A stretch of 64,000 bases of DNA, taken from Pseudoalteromonas viridis. GTDB taxonomy: Bacteria; Pseudomonadota; Gammaproteobacteria; Enterobacterales; Alteromonadaceae. The translations under genes were made by a program, and so were the position numbers. How positions within the stretch are numbered: the first letter of the stretch is position 1; each line of letters begins with the position of its first letter. The DNA lies in NCBI RefSeq assembly GCF_017742995.1, contig NZ_CP072426.1, positions 620,001 through 684,000 on the forward strand. Direction: 5' to 3'. Under the pieces are notes generated by a model, which saw only the letters and a program-made list of their open reading frames with translations, was not told the DNA's origin and searched no databases. Below are positions 13,505-25,500 of this stretch, piece by piece.

Positions 13505-16500
13505 CTACAAATCACAGTAGCTCTCTATTATTTCCACCACGGCACCCACCTGCTGGTGCTGCAAAATTGACAAATGATTACCTGCAACTTCGTGGCAACG
13601 CACTTTGCCGTACAACGCCTGCCAGCCCATATCGGGTGCCAGAGGTCGGCCTTCAAACTCATTTGTTTCGCACGCTTTAATCACACAGAGCGGGCAGTTT
13701 AGCTCTGCGGGTAACTGCACATCGGCCATCAGCTGACCACGAAACACCGCCTGCAAGCACTGAAGTTGCTCGGCGCTAAAGTGATAGCCCGACTGCGCCA
13801 TGGCATCTGCCAAGCAAACGGTTTGTTTCTCAAGCGGTTTAGCACCGAGTTCGCTAAGCTGCGCCGCGCACAAACCCAACGCAAAGAAGGTATTAAGGTT
13901 TTCAAGCATTAGCTGATCGGCCTGCCTGGCGCTGATAGCCACCGAGTTTTGTATGGGTCTGGGCGTATCCAGTATGGTGACTGACGCCGCTAAGATATTC
14001 TGAGAGCCGCTTTTAGAGCCCTCATTGGCACTCAAGCGCTGCGCCATTGCCAGCGCAATAAAGCTGCCAAAGGAGTGGCCAACAAGATGAACCGGACCAG
14101 ACTGCGTTTGCGCAAGTGCCGACAAATAGTGCTGCGCCGTAGCGTCAACTGAGCCGATTACATCGGGGTCATGTGCCACCACATCCGGTTGCAGGCCGTA
14201 CACCGGGACTCGCTTATCCAGCCTTTGCACCAGTGACTGAAAGGCCATCAGCAGACCACCGGCTCCGGCTATAAGCACCACAGGTGTCACGCCCGGACTA
14301 CCAGCTTGCAGGCACAACAGGCTCTGAAGCGCCTCTGGCTGCTGCTGATTGGCCCGCTGGAAATCACTTAACGCCTGAGCAAGCGCACCAACGCGACTAT
14401 GTTGTAGTAACAAGGAAATGGGCACCTGTGCCTGAAGTGCATCGCACAATTCGCTGTGTAGCCGCATCAGCAACAAAGAATGGCCACCGAGGGCAAAAAA
14501 GTCATCGCTCAGGCCTACCCGCGGGCAGTGCAGTAACTCGCCAAGAAAGTCACACAAATGACGCTCAAGGGGCGTTGATGGCGCAACATAGTCTTGCGGC
14601 TCAGCCAGAGTCAGGGTCTCTGCCTCTCGCTCGAGTGCTTGTCTATCCAGTTTGCCGTTGTGGTTATGGGGCAGCGCGGCTCGCGGTACAATCCACTGCG
14701 GTACCATGTAGGCTGGCAAAAGCTCGGCCACTGCAGTTTTAAGATGAGCCACGTCTGGTTTATCAGCAGACTCAATAAAGGCTATCAGCTGCTCGTATTT
14801 AACTACTACCGCACAGGCATCAACACCGCTTTGGGCTAGCAGTGCGCGCTCTATTTCGCTCAGCTCAATACGATAACCCCGCACCTTCACCTGCTCGTCC
14901 AGCCGGCCTAAAAAGTGCAATGTGCCGTCCACAATTCTGACCCTATCGCCGGTTTTATAGCAGCGCGTTTGCGTATGGGGATTGAGCACAAAGGCTTTGT
15001 CTGTCTTCTCCTTATCGCCCAAATAACCCAATGCCAATGCAGGGCCGCTGATATACAACTCACCGGCAAGGCCATCCGGCAATGCTCTGAACTCGCTGTC
15101 GAGCACATGTGCCGTAACCCCGGCTAGAGGTAAGCCAATGGGCACAGACTCGCCCTGGAAGTGGGTCACATCCTGAAGTGTGGCGGAGATGGTGGTTTCG
15201 GTCGGGCCATAGGCGTTAATAACCCGAACCGACTCGCCATAATGTGCCTGCCAGGCCCGCAGTGCCGCGCTCTGCATTTGCTCGCCACCGACGGTGATGA
15301 TGCGCATTGCATTACCCAAATCAACTGGATTGACCGCCAGTTGCTGCCAGTAAGCCGTTGGCAGGCTCATCAGGCTCAGCTGCGCATGACGCGCCAAGTC
15401 CGCCAGCGTCTGACTATTGAGCAATTGTTCCTGCTCGGCCATCACCAGGGTTGCGCCACTGAGTAAAGTGCAAAATACTTCTTCGGCAAAAACATCAAAG
15501 CTACAACTGGCAAATTGCAGATAGTTGTCATCCGGCGTGATAGCATAATTGCTTTGCAAAGCAGCCACATAATTGAGCACACTGCGGTGCGCCACTTGCA
15601 CGCCCTTTGGCTCCCCGGTTGTGCCCGAGGTGTAAATCACATAACAAGGCGCATCGCTGTGGCAGGTGCGCTGCACACACAGCGTAGGCTGAGCCGATAT
15701 TTCTGCCTCACACGCAGCCAGGTCTACCACAGGGCAATCCGGTGTTGCGCCCTGCCAGTTCTGCTCGGTTGTGAGCAACACCTCAGCGCTTGCATTGTTA
15801 AGCATATATTGCCGTCTTTGCTCGGGCAGCGCGGGGACCAGCGGCAGGTAGCATGCCCCCAGTTTCAGCGCCGCCAAAATGGCAATGATCAGTTGTGGTC
15901 CGGGCGCTAAACACACCGCCACCACGGCCTGACCTGCCTGAATACTGTACTGTGACAACAGGTAATTCGCGAGCCTTGCTGCGGCGTCATCCAGTTCGGC
16001 ATAGGTCAGGGTTACAGCGGGCTGCTCAATCCCGGATGGATAGTAGCGAATAGCCGTGCACTGTCCGTGACTTGCCCTGATGTGCTCAAACGCCTGTTGT
16101 AAGGTGTTATGGCCGATGCTCTGTGCCTTTGCACCGGGCAGCCCAAACTGTGCCAGCGGTGTAATTTGCTGTGGCTTTATCAGCGGTAACTCGGCCAGAG
16201 TCGCTTCTGGTTTAGCCATAAAGGCCGCCAATAAATCGGTAATTAAAGCCAAACTTTGCTGCGCCTGCTCGCACGTTAACAGGGCTTCGCGATAGCTAAG
16301 GGTCAGCGACAGCTGACTTGCCACACCGACCACAAAAGTGACTGGGTAATGGGTCTGATCCCGCTCCGAGCAGACGGTGACCTTGAATGGCCCGGAGTCT
16401 TGCGCCAGCGGATCGCTTGGGAAGTTTTCAAATACATACAGGGCATCGAACAGGTTGCCGCTGTTATCAATCTGGCTCCATTGCTGGACTTGTGACAGCG

Positions 16501-19500
16501 GCGTGTGTGCATATTGCGCCAGCGACGCCTGTCGCTCTCTGATCTGCAACAGGTAGTCGCTAACCGTCAGCTGTCCAGGGGTATTAATCAACACCGGCTG
16601 AGTATTAATATACAGGCCGACACGCTCGGCTACACGAGGCAGAGACTCCGGACGTCCGGATACGGTCTGACCAAACAACACATAGTCACTCTGGCAACAG
16701 GTGCGCAGCCAGTAGGCCCAGGCCCCCTGGATCACCTGATTAAGCGTTAATCCCCGCTGCTTTGCAAAGTCGCTGAGCTGGGCGGCGAAATCCGCGCTCA
16801 GTGTTTCTGTTATCTCACTGACGCTGTGGCTTTGTTTGTCTCTGATGGCCAGATGCTCAGTGAGCAGCGTGGGAGTATCGACCTGTGCCAGTTGTTGCTG
16901 CCAGAACGCCTGCTCAGCGTGTTTTTCGCGTTTATCTAGATACTCAACGTAATCGCGAAAAGGATCGGCAAGTGTTTGCACCATGCGCGTTTGTATCCGG
17001 GCCTGGTAGTGCTCAATCAGCTCGGCAAACAGCACCGGCAGCGACCAGCCATCCATGATCATATGATGGTACGTCCAGATCAGCCCGTGGCAATGCTCGC
17101 CAAAGGGCACCAGTCGCAAGCGCATACAAGGCGCGCGCTGCAAGTCCAGGGGCTGCTGATATTCCTGAGCCGCTATCTCGGCCAAACGCGCTTTAACCTG
17201 TTCACCTAACGGCTGTGGCTCATCCATCTGCAACGGCAAGGTACGCTTGTCATAAACCACCTGCACGGGCTGATGTGCGGTGACAAAAAACGCCGTGCGC
17301 AAAATTGAGTGGCTGGCAGTCAGCTGCGTCCAGGCGTAGGCGAATGCCTCGGTGTCCAACGCACCATCCAGCAGCATCACAGATTGCTCCAGATAGGCTT
17401 CTTTATCGCTGCCCTGGGCGTGAAACCACATGCCTTGCTGCAATGGCGTCATCGGATAAATATCGGCCACGCCCTGCCCGGCTTTTTCCATCAGCTGGGT
17501 TAACTGCGCGCGGTCAAGCTGCGGCAGTAACGGGAAATCACTAGGCGTTGGGCAGTGTTCGGTTTGTGCTAAACAATGAGCAAGCATCTCTTCAATCGCC
17601 TGCTCAAAGTGCGCACTCAACTGCTGTGCGTCTTGCTCGGTATAATATTCTGGTGCGCATTCCAGCGTCACAGCCAGACGCCCCCCGTTCACCGCTGCGG
17701 TAATTTGCAAGGCCGCAAACACCGTATCGGCTTCGCTTCGCAGACTGCCCGTGGGTTCAGATGCATCACCAAGCAACCCGCTGTGATCCAATACGGTGTC
17801 CAGCTGCCCGAGGTAATTAAAGAAAGTTTGCGTGCGGGTGTCTATCGTCAGTGACGCCCGGGCCTTCGGATCTGGGTGGGCATAACACAGCGCGCCAAAT
17901 TCGCTGCCATGGCGGGTCGTCCAGGCCAGTTGCTCTTTAACGGTGCAGATCACCTCGGCCAGCGCCTGCTCAGATTGACCAACCGGGCTGCTCATGCGCA
18001 GCGGGAATAACGCAGTGAGCCAGCCAATGGTGCGACTGGCATCGAGCGCGCCTTTGAGCTGAGCGCGGCCATGGCTTTCAAGCATAACTACCTGCTCTGG
18101 ACGCTCGTAATAACGCAGCGCCGTCCACTGCCAGGCGCTCAGCAACAGGGTTTGAATGGTACTCTTGTATGCCCGGTTCGCGTCATTTAACAGCTGTTGA
18201 GTCTGAGCCGGGCTAAGCTGAATTTTATTGCAGATGGCTGTATTATGCTTGCTACCAGAGGCGCTGGCACCCACAGGCCGCTGGTTTTGTGCAGCTTTCG
18301 CGGCTTCCTGCCAACCGGCGAGATACTGACTTTCCCGAGCCTGCTCTTGCAGATAAAACGCAATGGCATCCAAAGAGGCACTGGCCGGTGGCAAGTGTAC
18401 AGCCTGAGCGTTTTGCGCCTGAGTACATGCCTGTTCAAGGTCAGCCAGCAAAATACGCCAGGAAACACCGTCAATTAATAAGTGATGGGCAACCAGCAGC
18501 AGCCGATTGCTTTGCTCGGTATCGGGTGTGGCAATATGACACACTTTTAACAAGGGCGAGCCATCGAAGGCAAAACTTGCCTGCGCTTGCTCACTGAGCT
18601 CAGCAAGTGCCTCGCGCCAATCTATACCCGAGGCACTGAGGTCGTGATACTGACACACCTGTTTGCTTTCGAGCTGCTCGCCAATGTGCAAATGTGCATG
18701 GTTCCTGACCGTCAGCCGCAGCGCGTCGTGACAGGTCAGCAGACCCTGCACGGCATCACATAAATGACTAAACGAGAGCGATTTATCGACGCTCAGCATG
18801 ACGGCCTGATTCCAGTGCTCGGGGACTGCAAATGCCTGAGCGAAAAACCACTGCGCAATGGGATGAGGGGTTAATTTACCAACGAAATGCTGCTGCTCGC
18901 ACTCGCAGTCGCCCAGCTGTGCGCGCGCTTCGTCGCTAACAAAATTCGCCGCCAATACCGCCGCCGTGCTGTGCGAAAAAATATCGGCCACTGACAAGCT
19001 AATGCCCACGGCTCTGGCCCGGCTGGCAAGCTGAATGGCCAAAATAGAATCGCCACCACTGGCAAAAAAGTCATCCTGAGCCTGCATGTCTGGTTTGTTC
19101 AGCAAGGCTTGCATCAGGGTTAAAACGGGGTTGTGCCCGGCTTTTGTGGCGCTCGGCGTATCTTGCTGCGTCACCTGCTCACCACCCGTCTGCTCTGCCA
19201 GCTGCACCAGCGCGCGGCTGTCCAGCTTGCCGTGGGCCGTCAAAGGCAGTGCGTCCAGCATCACAAATGCACTCGGCACCATATACTCGGGCAGTCGTGA
19301 GCGCAGCTGGCCGCGCAGATGTTCGGCCAGTTCGCTCCGGGACGACATTGACTGCGGTACCACAAACGCCGTCAGTTGTTTGTTGCCTGGCTGCGTTTGC
19401 GTTATCAGCACCGCACATTCGGCTACGGCTTCAAGCTCGCGTAACTGGTGTTCGATTTCAGCCAGCTCAATACGATAACCGCGTAATTTGACCTGCGCGT

Positions 19501-22500
19501 CGTTTCGGCCCACATAAGCAATGCGGCCGCTGTTGAGTCGCCGGACCAAATCGCCACTGCGATACACGCGCACACGCTCGCCATTATCCAGCGTGAGCTC
19601 GGTGAACTGCGTATCGCTCAGCTGCGGTTGATTGAGATACCCCAAAGCCAGCCCCGGCCCGGCAATACAGAGCTCGCCAACCATGCCATCGGGTACACTG
19701 CGACCTTGCTCGTCAATAATATAAACCGCACAGTTATCAACCGGCAGGCCAATATCCGGCAACACTTCGCAGGGCTGAGCAACCTCACCCGAGGTTGCGA
19801 CCACAGAGGCCTCAGTCGGGCCATAGTTATTGATCAGTTTAAAGTGATGCTGAGCCTGCACGGGGTTGAGCCGGTCGCCGCCCACCAGTAAGTATTCCAG
19901 CTGAGTGGGGGCAAAGTCGGCGTCTGCCAGCATCACTTCGGCGATTGGCGTGGCCAAAAAGCAATGGCTTACCGCTTCACGGCTCAGCACGGCCGATAGT
20001 CGCTGCGGGTCATTCAGCTCGTCGCGGCTAACAAAAACCAGCGAGGCATTGGCACTGAGATAAGGCCAGATCTCCCAGGTCGCGGCATCAAAGGCGATGT
20101 TGGCCGTCTGACTGCCAACGCTATGCTCGTCCAGTGCAAAGGCACGCTGGTGCCAGTGGCATAAATTGCTAAGCCCGCGATGCGGGATCATCACGCCCTT
20201 GGGCTGCCCTGTGGTGCCCGAGGTATAAATGACATACGCCAGCTGGTTTGCGTCGATTGCGGGTAACGGCTGCTGTGCATAAACCGCACATTGCCCGAGC
20301 AGTTCCGGGCTGTCCAGCCATACCTGTTTGCAGGCCGGGTAAGCGTCAAATTGCCCGGCAAAGCGCGTCTGCGTCAGCAGCCACTCACTGGCGCTGTCGC
20401 TGATAATATGCTTAATACGTGCCGCTGGATAGTCGGGTGACATGGGCACATAGGCCCCACCGGCTTTAAGCGTTGCCAGCATGGCCACCACTAAGTCTAT
20501 ACCGGCATCGCAACTAACCAGCACCCTTTGCTGTGGCTTAAGTCCCTGCCCAACCAGATACTGCGCCAGCGTGCAGGCGCGCCGCTCCAGCTCGCCATAA
20601 GTGAGTGTGCTGTTCAATTTAGGCGCTTTGATTGCCACTTTGTCGGGTGTCTGGCGCGCATGCCGAGCAAGTTGTTCAACCAGCGTGGTGTCTGGTACCG
20701 GATGCGATTGTCCGCTAATGGCCTGATAGCGAGTCGACGTTAACGGGATTTGTGCAATATCCAGCCCGGGGCTGCGGGTAAGTGCGCCCAGCATCACGCC
20801 AAACGCCTCGCTCATGCGGCCAATGCTGGCGGCATCAAACAAAGCGGTGTTGTAGCACCAGCTGAAACGCAGTCCGTCGTCGGTTTGCACCGCACTGAGT
20901 TCAATGTCGAATTTGGCCGTCACAGACACCGCCTGCTCAGCCTGTACAGCTATATCAGCCAGCTGTAATTGAGTGTCCAGCTGCGGGTTGAGTGCAAAGC
21001 TTAACTGGAACACGCCCTGATGACTGAGGTCGCGCGCCACATTGAGCGCATCCAGGATCTGCTCAAACGGCATCGCCTGATGCACCTGAATATCCGTCAT
21101 TAACGCTTTTTGCTGCGCCAATAGCTCGCTGAACGTCATCTCTGGCGTAAAGCGCGTGCGGATAGGTAAAGTGTTAATGAAAAACCCAACCAGCGGCTGC
21201 AACTGGCTGTGCTCACGACCGGAGAATGGTGCACCGATCACCACATCAGCGCTGCGACTATATTTACCCACAAACAAAGCAAATGCGGTTTGCAACCAGG
21301 TAAACAGCGTGATGTCGTTATCACGGCACTGCGTCTGGATCTGCTCGAACTCTTCTGTATTAAGATGAGTAAGATGCACAGCACCGTGATTGGCGGATGT
21401 GCGCGTTCTGGCTCTGTCCAGCGGCAACTGGTGCAGTGGTGGGGCATCTGCCAGATTGGCAAGCCAGAAGTCTCGGTGTGCCCGCAAGGCCGCGTCATCC
21501 AGGTTAGTACGTTGCCACTGTGCATACTCAGCGTATTGCACAGGCAAAGGCTGAGACAGCCACTCGGGTAACGGCTGGCCTTTGGCAAAATGCTGATAAA
21601 ACGCCGCCAGTTCAGCGGTTAAAATCGCTAAAGAGTAGGCATCGGCAGCGATATGATGCACATTCACCCGCAATTTGTGTACATCGTCGGCACATGCCAT
21701 CACAGTCAGTCGCAGCATCAAACCCTGGCTTAAATCAAATGCCTGCATGGCATCGTCACGCTGTGCGCTGAGCCAGCGTTGCTGCTGCGCGCGCGGGGTC
21801 AGCGAGCGTGCATCAATATAAGTCAGCGGCAGTGCAAAGTCTTCACTGACCACTTGCTGTGGCCCTTGCGCCTCATCCTGTATTATCTTGCTGCGCAGCA
21901 CCTGGTGGCGACTAAGAATCGCCTGCCATGCCCGCTTAAATGCAGCCAGATCCAGTGGTCCATTGAGCGTAAAAGTGCCGGGCATATGATACTGCGCCGA
22001 ATCTGGCATCATTTGCTCGACTGTCCACAACCGCGCTTGTGCAAACGACAAGGGCAAAGGCGCGGAAGTATCAGCTCGTGGAATGTCTGCAGTCAAAGCC
22101 ACATCGGCGTTGCCCTGCTCTATCACTTTGGCCAGCTCAGCCACAGCGGGGTTTTGAAACACATCTTTTAACGTGACGGGCAGACCATGCACTTCCCTGA
22201 GCTGACTAACCAGCTGGGTGGCCAGCAGTGAATGTCCTCCGAGGCGGAAGAAATGGTCGTCCAGGCCGACCTGCTCAACGCCCAGCAAGGCAGAAAAACA
22301 CCCGGCAACGGCCCGCTCAGTTTGTGTTTCTGGCGCCCGATAGTCCGCCTCCTGGCGCAATACATCCAGTGCCAGCAAGGCTTTTTTATCAATTTTACCA
22401 TTGCTGGTCAGGGGTAAGGCATCCACCACCACCACATTGGTTGGCAGCATAAATTCGGGCAGTGTGCTGCGCAGATACCCTTGCACCTGAGTGAGCGGTT

Positions 22501-25500
22501 CATCCAAATGAATGCCACTAGCTGGGACCACAAAGGCGCTGATCCGCGCGCCCTGCTGATCATTGCGATTAAGCAGTACACTGACGGCCTGGAGCTGAGG
22601 ATGCTGACGCAGCTGGTTTTCGATTTCACCCAGCTCTATGCGATAACCACGTACTTTAACCTGATCGTCGGCGCGACTGATGTAGGTTAGCTCACCATCG
22701 GGCAGAAACCGCACCAGATCGCCGGTTTTATAAAGCTTTTTGTCGCCAGATGCGGCGAACGGATCAGCAATAAAGCGCTCGGCATTGAGCGCCTCTCTTT
22801 GCCAGTAACCCCGGCACACGCCCTCGCCACCCACATACAATTCACCTACCGCGCCCATGGGCAGCAACTGTTGGTGTTTATCCAGCACATAGCATGAGGT
22901 GGTTGGAATGGCATGGCCGATATTGCTTACGCCCAGCGCCAGATCGGCTTGTGTGAGGCGTTTAAAAGTCACATGCACTGTGGTTTCGGTAATGCCGTAC
23001 ATATTAATAAGCTGGCAATTATCAAAGCGACTGGCCCAGGGTTTAAGCTTACCTGGCTGTAGGGCCTCGCCGCCAAAAATCACATAACGCACACGGCATC
23101 GTGCCTGCTCGACCTCGGGCAAAGCGCACACGGCTGATTGCAACACATAAAAAGCGCCCGGTGTTTGGTTGAGTACCGTGACCTTTTCGCTCAGTAAGCA
23201 GCGGGCAAAGGCCTGCGTATCCTGGCTCACCGCTTTGCTTATCACCACCAGTTTGCCGCCAAACAGCAAAGCGCCGTACATTTCCCAGACCGAAAAATCA
23301 AAGCAAAATGAATGAAACAGGGTCCACACATCGTGCTCATTAAAATCAAATAAAGCAGGCTCAACGTGCAGCAGACGTACCACATGGCGGTGCTCTATCT
23401 GCACACCTTTAGGGCGCCCTGTGGTGCCCGAAGTGTAAATCATATAGGCCAGATGCTGCGGCTGAATATCCAGCGCCAGATCATCGCCAATCGCAATGCC
23501 CCGATAAATCTCGTCATCGTCTATGTTGATTACCTGCTCTGCACAGCTTGCAAAACGCGCCTGGGTGTCGTTGTCGACTATCAGCCAGCGGCTGCCAACA
23601 TCATCAATAATGTATTCAATCCGCTCTTTGGGGTAATCCGGGTCTATGGGCACATAGGCAGCCCCGGCTTTTAGAATCGCCAGTAAGGTCACCACCATGT
23701 TCACCGAGCGGGTAACACTGACCGGCAGCATGGCTTGGGGTGTGATGCCGCGTGCGATCAGTACTCTGGCCAGCCGATTGGCGCGGTTATTTAGCGCCTC
23801 GTAACTCAGGCGTTCGTGCTCATCGACCACCGCTATCCGCTGGCCAAATTTTTGCACCTGCGCCTCAAACAGGCTAACCAGCGTCTGGCTGGTGTCCCAG
23901 TGGGCGTCTGCATACTGGGCATGTGCCAAAATTGCCTCAGTTTGCGACTCGCTGAGCAACCCAACTTGCCCAATCGGCGTTTGCGGCGCAGCAACCAGTT
24001 GCTCAAGCATAACGGCAAAACTCTCGGCCCAGTGGGCGATGGTCTCGCTTCGGTACAGGTCGCTGTCGTACTTCCAGTTGAGTGTCAGTGCATTTGTTTC
24101 ATCGTCCAGGATGGCGCTCAGTTCCAGGTCGCATTTAATGTCAATGTCATCACTGGCCTGGGTTTGCTCCAGGGTGCTCAGACCGGGCAGATTAAGCGCC
24201 TGCGCCGAAGTATTTTGCTCCAGCGTAAACAGGATCTGCACCAGTGGATGGTGGCTCATGTCACGCTCACACTGTAGCGCTTCAACCACTTTATCGAATG
24301 GCACCTCACGATGCTCAAACGCCGCCAGGATCTGCTCCTTTTGCTGTGCCAGCCAGGCGTTAAAACGCATCGACTCATCAATACTGGCGGGGATCACCAG
24401 GGTATTGACGAACAGGCCAATAAGCGGCGTCAGTTCAGGGTGATCGCGCCCAAGCACCGGCGTACCAACCACCACCTGCTCGTTTTGCGTGACTCGGCCG
24501 ATAAACAACATAAAGCTGCTCAGTAACCACATAAACGGCGTGACGGATTGCTGTGCACTGTGGGCCTGAATGTGCCCGGTCAGCGCTGCGCTTAACGTCT
24601 GGCGATAAATCCGGCCGCACTGGGTTTGCACTGCCGGACGAACAAAATCACCAGGCAGCGACTGAATGGGATCCAAACCTTGCAACGCTTGCTGCCAGAA
24701 TGTAAGTTTGTCGGCCAGATACTCAGCCGTCAGCGTGTTTTGCTGCCAGCTGGCATAATCACCATATTGCACGCTCAGTGGCGCCAGTTGCGGGGCGTCC
24801 TGCAGCCCCAACTCTGCACTGTAAAGTGCCTCAAGCTCCCGCACCAGCACTTGCATCGACGCACCGTCGGACACGATGTGATGCATGTTAAACGCCAGAT
24901 AATGGGTCTGCTGATCTGAAATCACCAGCGCCCGCAGCAGCGCATCGTGGCTTAAGTCAAACGGCTGGGCCAGAAACTCGCTCAGCTGATCGCGAATAGC
25001 CTGCGCCCGACCAGCCTTGGGCCAAACACTGGCATCTCGCCACTCAAATGGAGTGTCGAGCGTGTCGGCCACCTTGACAACTACGCCCTGTCCGCTTTCA
25101 TTGCTGGCGATAAAGTGACTGCGCAGGGATTCATGACGGGCAATTAGCGCGGCGATACTGGTTTTGAGCGCGGCGATATTCAGCGCCCCGGTGAGCACAA
25201 ATTCAGCGGGCATATAATACTGGCTGCTGCCTTGCAGCTGCTCGATAAACCACAGTCCCTGCTGGGCATAACTGGCAGGCAAAGGTCCTGAACGGTCAAC
25301 GGGTGTAATCGCCGCGTGCAACAACTCAGACGCTGCGCCGCGCTGCTGTTGAAAATACGCGATGATGTCGGCTTTATTCGCCACGATGCGCTGTTTAAGA
25401 TCCGCCGGGAAATCCCCTTTTTGCTTAAACGCCAGTGCCCCGTTTTTTTCATACAAGGTAATGCCCGCACGCAATGCATCCGCGATTAACTGCTCAATTG

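Noticed and set aside
23892..24443. 183-codon frame antisense to the third synthetase gene
   Set aside because: Shadow frame within a high-confidence NRPS domain; long antisense frames are expected at this GC content.
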